In this document: positions 21,427-33,757 of the stretch, piece after piece | Numbering within the stretch: position 1 is the stretch's first letter | Layout: each line of letters opens with the position of its first letter | Source: Marisa cornuarietis | Taxonomy: Eukaryota; Mollusca; Gastropoda; Architaenioglossa; Ampullariidae | Assembly (NCBI GenBank): GCA_004794655.1 | Contig: SMMW01000597.1 | Location: forward strand, 1,270,501 to 1,334,500 | Direction: 5' to 3' | Length of the DNA: 64,000 bases | Notes under the pieces: model-generated | Databases searched by the model: none | Told to the model about the DNA's origin: nothing | Seen by the model: the letters and a program-made list of their open reading frames with translations, nothing else | Translations under genes and position numbers: made by a program

Positions 21427-24400
21427 ATGGAAGGCGTGTTATGGAAGTGGACAAATTATTTGTCAGGTAGGTGTGTCTATGTTTTTGTTGATTTATTCAT
21501 TAGCTGAAGGTTTCTTTATTTTGTTCGTTTACAAAAATCTTAAAGTAAAACATACATAGTTCATATTGATGCGAATCACCTTCGGCGAAGCGGTGCCTTT
21601 AGCCGTCTGCAACGGACAATGGCAGTTCGTCATTATTTTTCATGTTTTACAAAACACATTCTGATTCATCACATCGACACCTGATATAAACAATATGTAT
21701 GATACCCACTGATTTATCAGGAAATAGAGACAAGCTTCAGGTGTTTAACAGCTGTAATTATAATTATTGAACTATTTTTTGCCGCAAACAATACCGATAT
21801 GCATGCATATTCAAAATTCCAATATATTCTCAACGATGTAGAACATCCACGTGAAAGTAGAGAGATACGTTAGACAACGAGTATTTGGATCCACCATTTC
21901 TTTTCCCATTTAACTTGACTGCATCTATTTATCTTGACCTTACAGTATATATACTTGTGCAAAATTGTCACGTACCAGCATATATTCATATAATTATATT
22001 GATATAATTAGTTTCAGTGATATACGTGGTTCATAGGTAAATAGCATGGCTCGTAAATATTCCTAAGCTTTTAAATTTTGAAATCACATTAAAAATGTAT
22101 ATATTTAATTTTTAGGCTCACAGATGATTGTTCCAAACTATATGCATATATGTATGCACACTGTAGAAGATACACTGGTGTGCAGACATGCATATACATA
22201 GATATAGATTTACATATTTGTTAATGCAAGACATTTGCTTTCCTCAATTCAGGTTGGCAGCCTAGGTGGTTTGTTCTTGAATCTGGTGTGCTGTCATATT
22301 ATAAGTCTCAAGAAGATGTCAACAATGGATGCAAAGGCTCAATCAAGATGAGTGCATGTGACATCAAAGGTAGAGACATGGCATCTCAAATCTAAGGAAG
22401 AGGTTGAGGAGGGCAAATTACAAATTAGACTTGAAAACTAGTTACCAGTTACTTGACCAGTACAATGTATAAACTGTGTAAGTTTTTGCTTAAGTAGTCA
22501 GACAATGCTTAATGGCAATAAAAAGGTACACAGTAACTTCATTTTTAAATTATATAACATTTAATTAATATAGCTGCTAAAGCCTTATCATTGAATAAAA
22601 CTCAGATTCAAAGTGTTAAATCATAAACTTGCTGAATACTTGAACTTTTCTCCCACTGTCAGTTCAAATCCATTTTTATTTTGATGGATTATCTCATTCA
22701 GCTACTTTTTGATATTCATAATACACTGTATGCAACAGTGCATCCAACAGATAATACACGTCTAGATCTCATCATTCCTGGAGAACAGCACTACTATGTC
22801 AAGGCTGCACAGCCACAAGAACGGCAGTCCTGGCTTATAGCTCTTGGATCCGCCAAAGCCACATACGGGCAACCTCCTAATCAGGAACCTTCTGGAGGTA
22901 GGCATAAAAGCATGTATGGTATTTTTTTAAATAATGCATGGTATGGATTGTAGTATAAAAGTACAGTTTTGCAAGAATATTAAATCTTTTCACTGAGGAA
23001 CAGCTACTTTGAATCCACAGGAGGGGATGCTGCAGTGGATACTGTGCGTGCCAAGAAATCAGAGCTGCGGCTGTACTGTGACTTGCTGATGCAGCAGGTA
23101 CACTCTGTGAAACAAAGCATCACACAAAAGGACAGTGAAAAAGTGTGGGTACCAGATTTTGAGGTAAGGTTTTATTAGCTAATAGTGACAGCTGTTTGGA
23201 TATCAAAAGATTAAAAAAATTATTTCCTAAAACTCTTTTGCTAAAACCTGCAATATCATTCCTTAACCCTTTTCGAGCGATGGGCCTAAATTTAGGCCCT
23301 GCCGACTGAAGTCGATGAGCCTAAATTTAGGCTTTGCTATAGGGGTCCAAGAAAAGCTCTTCTATTGGTTGACCAGGTTAAAAACTAACCAATCAGAAGG
23401 TTTGTTTCAATTCTGAGGTCTTTGTACTTTCGTTCTCTCGCCATCTTGTAATTTTCGAACCTGGGAAAAATTAGATCTAGCGCGTTGAATCAAGACGAAG
23501 TTTTCGAAGACGGGGTGGACGCCATTTTCAGCGTTACGCAATCAATTTTTTAGCGTTACGAGTAATGGGACTGAGTTAGAGAGCGACTGGGTAAGCTATT
23601 TTGAAGGTATTTATGCCAATTTTGTTGTATTATTTGATGTAAATAGGTTTCGGCATTTTGTCTACACATGCTCTGTAAATAGTGTTCTGTGTATTTTGGA
23701 CAAATAACCGTAAAATTTGAACTTGTACAGCAGTTTAAAAGTGAAAGTTTATTATTTTTGAATGTTTTGAGCATGTGAACTGTAAATTTTCTTAAATTAT
23801 TGCTGGCACCAGAGTGAAGATAGACAGCTGACATTATTTTTATTGCAAAGTTCAAGCTTTTTCCTTTCTTAACGTGTATAGGTTTCTTGATCTATATCAA
23901 AATTTAAGAAAGCAATAAAACAAAATAAACCAGACCCCGTTTTGCCATCACTGCTTCTAATTTTAGCCGTCAATCGTTGAACGTCGTTTTTTTTTTTATC
24001 AAAGCATAAGAGTGTTAAGGAAATGGGCTGTGCCTGAAGATGTTTGAGCATGTTTATCAATGGAAATGTTTCCAGAAAAAATGATGTGAAGAATCAGTTA
24101 GATGTGGCTTATCTATAAATCATATCTTCAGATTGAAAAGAATAATAAATCTGTCATTTTTTTCTGGCCATGAAGAAGCTGAACGAGGCTACGTCACTTC
24201 TGAGCGCAACATGTGATACATTTATTCAGACTTTGGATGAGGTTATGAAGATTGTACATGATGTGACACATATCACTGAGGTTGTTCATCCTTCATCACC
24301 TAAGAGGCTGTCTTCTGCTGTGAGTTCCACAGATCCATAATATTTAAGATTTGATTATGAACTTACACGTGTTAGTGTGTTCTTGTTAGTGATGGGTCTG

Positions 24401-27400
24401 TACCAGTAAGGTACCACCTAAAACATTTTAAAAAATCCTGGTATTTGACCCAACCTACCTCATTATTGCATCTTCCCTCTAGAATAACATTTTAATTCAA
24501 ACAGAACGGGAAAAATGTTTCCCTTCTTTAGAACAGAGAACCACTATGTAGCATGCTTACAAGAGCTAATCTGTTTTTCATCACCAAGTGTTTTGATCTA
24601 TGAAATTTAATACATGTGAGTTCTTATAATTAAAAGTATTGGACATTTGTTTATTGTGTACACCATCACTCAGATATGTTCTATGAATATGATTCATACA
24701 GTTAGATTAGCTCTTCAGTATTTAATCTAAGTATGAACAGTCTGATACAAGTCTGGCTAGTGGTGGCTAAATCTTAGATTCTTATAGTAATGTGATGATC
24801 TGTGTGCAGAGTTCAAGACTATCAGTTTCCCGGTCCGATTCCCAGGAAATGTGAGATAGAGTTTTTATTTCCATGTTTTTATTTTATTAATTTTCTTATC
24901 AGTTGAAACATGATACAGATTTTTAAAACAGACATTTCTTGTTTTAACTATTCCAGACCAAAATTAAAATTTTAAGGGGCCAACATTTTACATATTTTAA
25001 TATCTTTATTTACCTACAGCAACAGGGGGGGAAATGTTGTGAGGAAAAGAGCAGAAAGCGTTGAACACTTGCACCTGAGTGATGATTTAAATTGGCAAAA
25101 TAAAATCCAATATTCCAATGCACCAAATGCACCTTCATGAACATGCATGCATAGAGCACACACAAATATGCATACAACACAATACCTTCATACACACGCA
25201 AATGTACTAATGTCCTTGTTAAAATGTCATGCATTTCATCAATTTCTTAAAACTGCTTGAAAGGACAAAAAGAATAAACTGTGAGCAGTAAACTGTGTAG
25301 TCTACATGACAGTATCTCAGTCCTAGGATTCAGCTACATGTGCTTGCTGCCACACCCAATACATGAAAATATATACTAGAAAATGTGTAAACTGTAGACA
25401 GGGGTTGGATCTTGTCCTAAAATAGAATAAAAGTAAGAAAAATGAGATGTTCATCGCTATTAAATATTGTTCAGAATGATGTCATAGTGGCATTGTGTTG
25501 TCTTCAGATCAGTCAGAAGTAGACTGCCCTCTACCAGCTCTCTTGAGGGACCCAGCCTGATTCGAACTCGAAGTAAATCTTCAGCTGAATGTGACACTTT
25601 ACAGCCTGATGCTGCCTTGTCCGAACCTTCATCTGCACAGACTTCTTCCAGCCATGTTGGGTCTGGCAAAGACTCACCTGGAATCAATCACACAGCAAAT
25701 GAAAGAGAAAGGGCTTCTGAGCCTGGGGTTAAGATTAACCCTGGACCATCTGTCAGAAATCGTGGTCATGAAGTTGAGAATGGGACAGAAGGCAGTGGGA
25801 GGCCAACAGTTGATGTCAAGAGTGATGATGGGGAAGGTTCTGATGATTTTAAGGATGCTATAGATGTAAGGACTCCTACCTTTTTCTCTGCAATGTCATC
25901 AAGGTAAGTTTCATAAAACTAGCATTCAGGTGATTGCTGGGATATCGTCATAATCAAAGTACATATACATTTTTTTTAAGCAAAAAACTACAACTTTTGA
26001 ACATGAGTGTATACAAATCCATTCCAGATGTAACCAATAGACAGTTCAAAAGTAACTACTCATTATGGTTTCATAATGATGGACATGACTAATTGTAGCT
26101 AAAGGAAAGCCATTGGAGAAGAATTATGCAAAGTGGATTTTCTGGGTTCATTGGCTTCATATTTAAAATGAAACACCAAAGTGACTAAAGTTCTTGCCCT
26201 TGGAAACTGGCATTCTTCATGCTTCCTTCGTTACTTTTGCTTTAGAAGCTTGTAATCTAACTGGCTGTTCTTTTGTTTGCCATTTGTTTTCCATTAATGC
26301 TACTTTTTCTGTTTGTTCAGTTGTATATTTTTTCTGTCGCTGGAATTTTATTTTTCTGTTTCTTTTTTAAGTCACTCATTTATGTGTCTATTGAGAGGCA
26401 GACAAATGACCAACTTTATTAATCCCAGTGGGCAGTTTTAACTTGGGAAGTGTGCTCAGTTATGAAGGTTATGAAAAAGAAAAAGAAAGGAAAAAAAGCG
26501 TTAGCTACAAGAAAAGGCAAGTGGTGCATCTTAGCACAACACAAAACACACAATATTACATCTAAAACCATTGACACCTACACCATCACACACACAACTG
26601 ACAACTTTTCTATGGTTTAACTGCTGGATTGCAGAGGGTACAGGTAATGTGCATCATCCTTTTTCCCAGTTTTCTTTCAAATTGCTAATGAATAAATCCT
26701 GATTCTGCTTTCTAGCTTTGCTAATGTCAGACTGTTGGATGAAAGTGGTGTTCCAGTGCAGCCTTTCTTGGATGCCTGCAAGGAACTAGTGCTGATATTT
26801 GGTAAGTTGTCTCTGAATACCTATAAAAATCAGATGGCAAGAGTTCAGAAAGCTTCTAACTCCAAATACTTTCTTTCCTTCTTTCCAATCATTTACAATG
26901 AAACATTTACTGGATTTTCAGTTTTGGTTTTGGAAGTGGGAGGTTTTTTGCCTTGTTGTTGCCAAGGACTTTTTTTTTCTTTTTGAGGGTGGGACAGGGG
27001 ATTGTGTATTAATCTGCAATTTACTTGGATTTTATGGTGTGGTTACCAGTCTGGTCACTATTACAGTATTAGCATATATCACTGTTGATCTAATCAGTGT
27101 GGTTGCTGTTAGCATATATAACTAATATCTTCAATGTGCATTTTTCATTGAGCAATCTTGTAAAGGATTCTAATGTTTTGTCTTTATTTCTTGATGTATA
27201 ACTGCAATCTGAATGGACTGTGTCATTATTCTTTGTGGGAGATGGCTGGTGAAACAGTGGTCTCATTTATGAGGATACCGTTTCATGTAACCGATTAAGA
27301 AGGCAATGTACACTACAGCTTTGTGATTATTGTTGCTTTGATTATGGCTCAGCCTTTTTTTTTTGGAGGGTTGGGAGGGGGAGAGGCTGTCTGCCTTATG

Positions 27401-30400
27401 GTGTAGTATTGCTATGATTCTGTTAAGCCTTATCCTTTAGAATTCTTCTTAAAATTATTTTTTCTTTATTATTTTAATAGTTTCCTTGGCTTTTGTTTTT
27501 AGATAAGCTGAACAGCACTGCTTTTGCTCCTGTCAAAATGGATTTCTCTGGCAATATTCGTGTAAGTATTTGCGTTTTAAATTTTCCTGACTAAACTTTC
27601 CAGTGTTCTTTCAAGATTGTTTTGTTTGAGGAATTAAGAATCATGTTTACTTCTCAGACAAGTTCACAAGAACATAAGGAAATGTGAAATGTTGTGTATT
27701 TAGTTTGGCCTTCCGAAAAAGGGACATATCAGGGGTCAACAGTCTCCTGCACACATTTCATGCTGTTATCCATGCAGACAGATCTTCCAGTTCAGTAAAG
27801 GTGCCTTACCAAACTGTTGCTTAAAACTTGAGATGTGAATTATTGATTCCAACAACAATTTTTATCACAAAATAGGGGATATACTCATTGTGTGAGGCAA
27901 TCTTTAAATTAGAAAATAAAATGTATTTTCATTTATTGTTTTATAGTAAACTTTTCCAGGACATAAGTTAGGAAGATTTTCCACAAAAAGTAAACAATTA
28001 TTAACGACGAAAGTTTTCATAGTTATAAGCTCATTGTGAATTGGTAAGTCATGTGTCTTGGTTATGATTTAAAAGTTGCCTTAATTATCAAGATGGTGCA
28101 TTGTGTAAGTGTACAAGATCACACATAAACACTACTGTACGTGTAACAGGGTGACCTACCACCTCTAACTGGCTGCCCTACTGGCCAATTGGCCTTCAGC
28201 TGGCCTCTTGGCCAGCTTCTACCACATACACCCCCAACAAAGAAATGTCGTCCTCAACATTTAACCCCATGTGCTAAGCTATAAAAAAAAAACAAAAATC
28301 CAATATACCTCCCACCCTCTTCTATCTATACATATAAAATTACAATAAACAATCCTACTACCCTTCAACCGAAAGTGCTCTACAATATATATATATATAC
28401 ATCCTTTTCATCTAAAAAAACCCCATAAAACTATAATAACAACATTATATACCCACATAACAAAAGTTCATAATACTAGTGACTAAACATCAGTCCCTCT
28501 ATATCATGCAGGCTTTGATGGCTACTGTTGCAAGCCAGTCTGGCATATAATCCATATTTAATACTGCCTTGAACACACATTGCAGTCTGTCTGTGGTTGT
28601 CTCCGCTGCTTTTGGGGCTGCAGGTGAAAGTATTGTCTACTGCTGGTTCAGCACATATTCTCCAGAGTGTTGCCATGCCGGTGCGGTTCGAGGCCTCACC
28701 CCAGCTCCTCGCCTGGGTAGTGGGCGGGGCTGGTCCAGCTCCTCTTTCTCATCCTCTAAAACAGAGGATAATTCTTGCACCTTTTCCTGTGGAGCCACAT
28801 CCAGGGAGTCTCGCTCACTAACTGCATCAGCCTCATGCACGTCACGGGTGCTGCCCCGTGCTTCATCGCTGCTGCCAACGTCACTTGCTGCCACATGAAC
28901 GCGCAACATCTCATCTTCCGACTCGCCTGTGTCGGCCTAAGACCCACTGGCATCCCTGCTGTATGCTGTGTTCATGCGGTGGTGTCTCCTCTGGCTGCGC
29001 TTTCTGCCCGCCGTGTCGTGGGCGGTTGCCCTTCCTGATCCGTGAGGGCATGACCTAGTGGTAAGAGGACGTTTCTGTGCAATGTACGCTCCCGACCACT
29101 GCCATCCTCCCGTCTCACCACAAACACTGGTATGTCCGTGTTGGGTTTCCTCAGGACCACATACATTTCTTGTTCCCACTTGTCTGCCAGTCAATTATGC
29201 GATCACCTTATGGTAGGTTCCACATTGGGCACCAAAAAATGTAACAAAGTGACCTACCACACGGCACACAACACTCAACGCGTGCCATAGGTTGTTGGAA
29301 CCTTTTTATTCTGGTGACTGTTTATTGATCAGCTGCACAGTATTCGTAACGTAGCCTAAGAACTTTATCAAGCGGATTGCTGGGTGGCATCCTTCTCGCT
29401 TGTTGCTCTCTTGACTTCTTTCTCTCGTCTCTATCAAACTTCTCCCTTCCCTTTTATATCCCCCGGGAGGGCTAAAGTGGCAGGGGTGCCCGGCTGTGTC
29501 GGACAGCAGCGCTGCTGTGTCCACCTAGGGAAGGTGGGGTTGAGGGGTGTCGCCCCGTCCCTCTCTCGTGGCTCCCCTTAGCCCTCCCGGACCCAAAACA
29601 AACCCGCGGGCCAATCACGCTAACTGGCTGGCCTACCACATATTAGGAAAAACATAATAACAACAATAATTGTAGAACTTGCATAGAGCTGTACCCCAGT
29701 CTGTGCCAAGCTCATCAAAATCTACAAAGACTAACTGACATTTTGACAAAAAGAAAAAAACTTTTTGGTCCAATGACCATCTCACTCTCTTGTGATAGAG
29801 TTTGAATAAAAGAAAGATTTTAAAGAAAATCTACATCCATGGAACATGAATTTTTTGGCAATTCACCAGTTATCTTGCCCAGCAGCTTTTTTATTCTTAA
29901 TTCTTCACAGAGCAAGCGATACTTCTTCTTTTGAAATTGTTTAGTTAAACTTCATTGTCCTCGGGTGTATCATCATCGGAAAAGTCACTATTTTTATCAA
30001 GTAATTTTGTAAAATTTTGGTACCAAATGCAACAGGAATGTTGCTGTTAAAATTAATTTGTTTTGAAGAAATTTTGTAAGGTGTATTCCAGAACATTTGC
30101 TAGTCTTAGATAGAAGTGGTCAGCTAACGTATTATAACCTCTTTAAATAACTTCTTTTTTCTTTTCGGTAAATTGTTACACTCTCTTCATAACAATACTC
30201 ATGTCTTTCGTTATCATGGAGAGTTTTCTTATAGGATTTAAGGGATGTCTATACCATATTGCTGTCTTTTTGACAATTATGATCAAACCAGTTATCAAAT
30301 TGCTCATTCTTGTAAGTATTGACATATATCTCCATACATTTAGCATTTTCCTTAATGCACTTATTAAAATCAAGAACCTCATTTGTGTCAGTGTCTGTTA

Positions 30401-32379
30401 GTTCAGTTGGCTGGTTTAATCTAGAGGCTCTCTTCATTATTCATATTACTTATACTTTTATAGGCATTAGTATTATTCCAGACAATTTAAGTAAACACTT
30501 CTTTACTATGCATGCTTTTGATAACAACTTTATGGGGATATAAATATATAAATTTAAATGCACATGGTAGATTTAAGTCTCTGATTGACAGACAATGAGG
30601 CAACAGAAGTAAGGCAAGGAAACAGTTCCTTTGACATTAAAAAATAATCATTAATGCTATGTCCTAAATCAGATATATGTAGCATCCTTTTCAGTTGGCT
30701 TACATGCATTGTTAAAAATATAAAGATCAAAAAGCCACATAAATTCAGCAAAACTTTCCCATACTGGTTAACAACTAAGTCATGGGAGTGTCTGACTGAC
30801 TGTAGCAAATATCCTGTACAAGCAATTCTGTAACATAATCATCTGAGCCTCAGCTCCTTCCCTTTCTTTTAGACTAATAAACTCTCTCTCTCACACACAC
30901 ACACATATATATATATATATACACATACACACACATTTGTTGTACATAAGTCCATAGCTATGGACCAGCATTAGCTTTAAAGTAGAAGCAAAGTAGCATA
31001 TGCTAAGTGCAAAAAAGATGGAAAATGCACATTTGGTGCTCTCTAGAAGACTCATTTCTCAGTCCCCCTCCCCCTTTTTTTCAGAAGATCCAGCAGAAGC
31101 ATTTGAGTAGTGCAGGCTCAGGTGCAGGTTTTCCGTCACTGCAGTCAATGGTACTAAGTGAAGTCAGGTCTCGACAACACACCAACTCAAACTCAGCAAC
31201 TGTTGCTCTCTGCTGGTTGAAAAGGTGGGTAATAGACATTTGATACAAACCTTGATACGAGTGCATACATTGGTAATGTGTGATGCTTGGTCAAGTTGTT
31301 GTACTACCCTTACATGCATTTTGACTTGGCAGCATAGTGCAGCAAGAGCGAATGAAAGCAAGCATTATGTTCCATTAAATGTTAGGCTTATATTTTTGCA
31401 GCAGCCATGTAGATATAATGATATAGATACATAACATGTTCAAAGTTCTGAAAACCAAAAGTTCATGTTGTTCTTTTACACCTTTTACATCAGCCTTGTT
31501 CCTGTTTTCTTTTATAACAGAGGATTGGAGTTCATACGTGAATTTCTTCGTGAAATCTGCTCGGGAGGACCAGACTTGTCAGAATGTGCTTCTAATGCCT
31601 ATAGCCGAACTCTGAAGAAATATCATGGCTGGGTTGTTAGGGGGGTGTTTGCCGTAAGTTTCATTCACTCCTGATAACTAATCTGTAAGGATGAGCATGC
31701 ATATTCAAATGTTTTACCTGCTTGTAGCATGATTTGTCTTTGGTACACCTCAGTTTTAATTTTGAAACATTTATGCAGTTAAAATGTATAAGAAATTTTC
31801 CTAATTATGATTGACAAATCTTTTATGGTTGATTTTGATGCTATATCATTTGCTGGTGATTGAGAACATAATTCGGCAAAGAAACACAGCGTATTCAACA
31901 AAAGTAAAGGAAGATGATGGCAACAGTTATTATACTGCAGGTCCATATTGCGGTAGTTACCAGTTTACCAGGTAATACATGATTTCTGTGAGGTCCATAC
32001 TGAAGTAATTAGCAGGTAATACATGACTTCTCTAAGGTCCTTACTGCAGTAGCTATCAGTTAACTAGGTGATACATGATTTCTCTGAGGTCTATATTGCA
32101 GTAGTTACCAGGTGATACCTGGATTTCTTTGGTTTTTTTATCCTTTCCTACCCTTTCCTTTTTACTGATATATTTTCTCAGGTTGCTGTGAAAGCATTGC
32201 CATACCGTGATGAGTTCCTGTGCCACTTGGCTGCTGAAGAAATTGAAACAGTCGATGACAGCTTCATGTCATCACTGATGAATGACATGGAAGTTTATCT
32301 GCAGCACATGAATAACATCATTCTTGTCATCAGCCAATTTTACACAGCCCACAATCTGGATGTTGAAGAGCAAGTCTAG
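21427..32379 (+). CDS. PLEKHA8: PLEKHA8/FAPP2: PH domain plus glycolipid-transfer domain protein
   Basis: Twelve exons are 21427-21466, 22253-22369, 22739-22897, 23021-23163, 24176-24319, 24810-24850, 25508-25903, 26716-26801, 27503-27561, 31085-31224, 31521-31653 and 32182-32379. Phases agree throughout and the sum is 1,656 bases (551 residues plus stop), close to vertebrate FAPP2. Residues 1-95 are the PH domain ([20 protein letters not shown]). It keeps the W8/Y11/L12 membrane wedge and R18, known in FAPP proteins to be needed for PI4P and Golgi binding. Residues 107-155 form a helical segment ([15 protein letters not shown]), and about 215-345 is Ser-rich and disordered. The C-terminal GLTP fold has D389, N393 and K396, then W439 and H477, the expected glycolipid head-group residues. 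FAPP2 moves glucosylceramide to the trans-Golgi. The exon 5 acceptor is weak and could sit one codon later. Confidence 0.95.
22370..22738. other. PLEKHA8 intron 2
   Basis: GT-AG intron between two PH-domain exons (phase 1). Nothing else is recognised in it. Confidence 0.8.
23164..24175. other. PLEKHA8 intron 4 with a possible transposon insertion
   Basis: After a GTAAGG donor the sequence changes at 23263 (TTAACCCTTTTCGAGCG) to a more GC-rich block with two palindromes, CCAAT-like motifs and no coding text. This looks like a non-autonomous DNA element that starts at a TTAA; its right end was not found. Confidence 0.45.
23263..23590. mobile_element. Candidate piggyBac-type non-autonomous element end
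   Basis: It begins with TTAACCC, the usual form of a piggyBac terminus at its TTAA target. Within 70 bases come an 18-bp perfect palindrome GGGCCTAAATTTAGGCCC (23282-23299) and a 14-bp one GCCTAAATTTAGGC (23320-23333), embedded in a direct repeat. The opposite end is not identified, so this is tentative and the right limit is a guess. Confidence 0.35.
24851..25507. other. PLEKHA8 intron 6
   Basis: It runs from the GTGAGA donor to the TTGTGTTGTCTTCAG acceptor. It is AT-rich with CA-rich patches near 25150-25200 and no repeat family that I recognise. Confidence 0.7.
25904..26715. other. PLEKHA8 intron 7 with a dispersed repeat
   Basis: It contains, at 26398-26466, a segment (ACTTTATTAATCCCAGTGGG) that recurs at 33758-33826 outside the gene. 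The remainder is AT-rich non-coding sequence. Confidence 0.6.
26398..26466. repeat. Dispersed repeat, copy A (TTTATTAATCCCAGTGGGCA)
   Basis: About 70 bases match 33758-33826 with scattered substitutions. The text TTTATTAGTCCCCAGTGGGCA resembles the 3' ends of LINEs and their dependent SINEs. Its family is not identified. Confidence 0.6.
26802..27502. other. PLEKHA8 intron 8
   Basis: It runs from the GTAAGT donor to the TTTTGTTTTTAG acceptor. It is T-rich and nothing else is recognised. Confidence 0.7.
28142..28226 (-). repeat. Possible internally deleted second LTR
   Basis: Its + strand start (TGTAACAGGGTGACCTACCAC) matches the 29240 end of the full LTR. Its end (CTACCACA) and a CTAACTGGCTG block match the other end. 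Only 85 of about 400 bases remain. A G-rich tract just inside it (28227-28237, GGGGGTGTA on the - strand) fits a polypurine tract. Confidence 0.6.
29240..29640 (-). repeat. Gypsy LTR with promoter and polyadenylation motifs
   Basis: Read on the - strand it starts TGTGGTAGGCC and ends CTTTGTTACA, so it has TG...CA ends. Inside are a TATA box (GATATAAAAGGG, about 29450-29463) and AATAAAA (about 29306-29313) in the right order for U3-R-U5. Directly after it, at about 29222-29236, lies TGGTGCCCAATGTGG, a tRNA primer-binding site of the usual Gypsy type. Confidence 0.8.
31225..31520. other. PLEKHA8 intron 10
   Basis: The donor is GTGGGT and the acceptor CTTTTATAACAG. The intron is short with no recognisable content. 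Confidence 0.75.
31654..32181. other. PLEKHA8 intron 11 with a tandem repeat
   Basis: GT-AG intron whose second half is a roughly four-copy tandem repeat (31934-32130) that ends about 50 bases before the acceptor. Confidence 0.75.
31934..32130. repeat. Imperfect tandem repeat, four units of 44-52 bp
   Basis: AGGTCC or AGGTCT recurs at 31939, 31991, 32035 and 32087. Each is followed by a CTGCAGTAGTTACCAG-like text and then AGGT(A/G)ATACATGATTTCT. The units differ by small indels, so the array is not very recent. Confidence 0.85.
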
Positions 32380-32800
32380 GATCCCTCAAGCTTTATTCAA
32401 GCTCAAGAAATGCCTTGACTGTATTCCTACTCAGCCATACTTGCATTCAAATTTGTAGCCATTGAAATTTTTGCTGTTTTGTGGATCAAGTAACTGGGTT
32501 TTTCTTGAGTACAGGTGTGATTACAGAGTATTTATTCTTAGAAATTTATTGTACACTGTCTATATAAAGACAGTTGTTGTTTGCAATATCTGCTTCTTTC
32601 TAGTTGAGGAGTAGAATTGTCAATTGTCAAAATGCCTAAAGCTAATTCCCATTCCTCTCTTTTTTGTGCAAGAAAAAAATTTATTTAAGTAATCTTTTTC
32701 TCATTTTGTGATTCAAGCATAACAAGTTCAGTGATAAAAGCCTCAAGCAATTTTTATTTTGGTGTATGCCTTGTAATAAAAGATATTAATACATGTTTGA
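32380..32800 (+). other. PLEKHA8 3' UTR
   Basis: Non-coding sequence follows the TAG stop. The first good polyadenylation signal is AATAAA at 32775-32780, so the transcript probably ends near 32800. Confidence 0.6.
32775..32780 (+). terminator. PLEKHA8 polyadenylation signal AATAAA
   Basis: Canonical hexamer 396 bases after the stop codon, the first in the 3' flank on this strand. Confidence 0.6.
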
Positions 32801-33350
32801 GTGATCTCGGTTTGAATGATCATCATTGGGGAATACTGGACAGCAGCACTTGAGGAAAAAAAAAGTGGGGAATAATACATGGCAAGAAGTTTAATGGAGG
32901 AAACTTCACTTTTCACTACCTTCAGAAAGCAAAAGGTATACCTATTTGTAACAATAACATCAAACTGATTCAAGATTCAAGAATTACAAACCGCCTGATG
33001 TGGTGGCCGAAAAAGGGTTATCCTTTTCTAAAGTCAGCTCTGCCTGGATAGATTTATTAAAATCTCAATTAAAAATAATACAATGCTTCTCAGTGCTAGC
33101 ATAACCAGAAGGCTTGTGTGTGTGAATTTTCATAGCACGTAACAGTATGTGTCATCAGAAAACATGCATTTATGTGTTTGCACATGTACACACAAACACA
33201 TGGCACAGAGAACATGATGTTGACAGTACAAAGCAAATTGGATGGGACAGCATTTTTTTAAGCATGTACTGACTTTTATTAGTAATTTGTTGTATTTATT
33301 TGGCAGTACTAAAAGTATTTCACCTAGCATTCCATGTAAGTATTTTTTTG

Positions 33351-33432
33351 TTATGCCTACTTAGACATTAAAGATTTTATTATGCCTACTTAAACATTAA
33401 AGTTTTTGTTATGCCTACTTAAACATTAAAGA
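33351..33432. repeat. 29-bp tandem repeat, three copies
   Basis: TTATGCCTACTTARACATTA starts at 33351, 33380 and 33409. The units are nearly identical, which points to recent duplication. Confidence 0.9.
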
Positions 33433-33757
33433 AAGTTTATAGTTGAAGTTAAAGGCTCATGTACAGAATGAAAGTTAAAGATAGTAGTCCAGGGCCAATA
33501 CAAGAACCCTTAAAGACTGCTTAAATATTTACGAAGAAGAATGTTCATAGACAAATAGCTTTAAATACAGCTAGAAACCTGTTTTTTGCAAATGTCTTTC
33601 TCAGTTTAAACTAATTTCTTTTTACTGCATTGTAAATCCTATTTGATTAAAACAATCAAATTTTACTTTGGACATAAGCATGATTCCATTGATGAATTAA
33701 ATGCTGTGTATTTATTGGTCTGAAACCATTAAGAGACAGGTATCAAACTTTCTTTTA

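Larger units (their letters stand above)
28142..29640 (-). mobile_element. Ty3/Gypsy LTR retrotransposon remnant
   Basis: On the - strand the order is: LTR (29640 to 29240), primer-binding site, a sharp deletion, the C-terminus of pol (about 29192 to 28637), a short 3' region, and what looks like a shortened second LTR (28226 to 28142). The pol text is diagnostic of the end of a Gypsy integrase: [40 protein letters not shown], then a Pro/Arg tail with [10 protein letters not shown]. Everything from gag through the catalytic integrase core is gone. Frames are broken in the tail. Flanking bases (TACG left, TATT right) show no target duplication. It cannot move by itself. Confidence 0.85.
27562..31084. 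other. PLEKHA8 intron 9, carrying a Ty3/Gypsy remnant
   Basis: This is the largest intron of the gene (3.5 kb). Its middle, 28142-29640, is an LTR retrotransposon remnant in antisense orientation. CA and TA runs lie at 30892-30922. The remainder is plain AT-rich sequence ending in a strong polypyrimidine acceptor (CCCCCTTTTTTTTCAG). Confidence 0.75.

Noticed and set aside
28142..29640. Intact LTR retrotransposon or endogenous virus
   Set aside because: Only one full LTR, a primer-binding site and the pol tail remain; no gag, protease, reverse transcriptase or envelope text is present.
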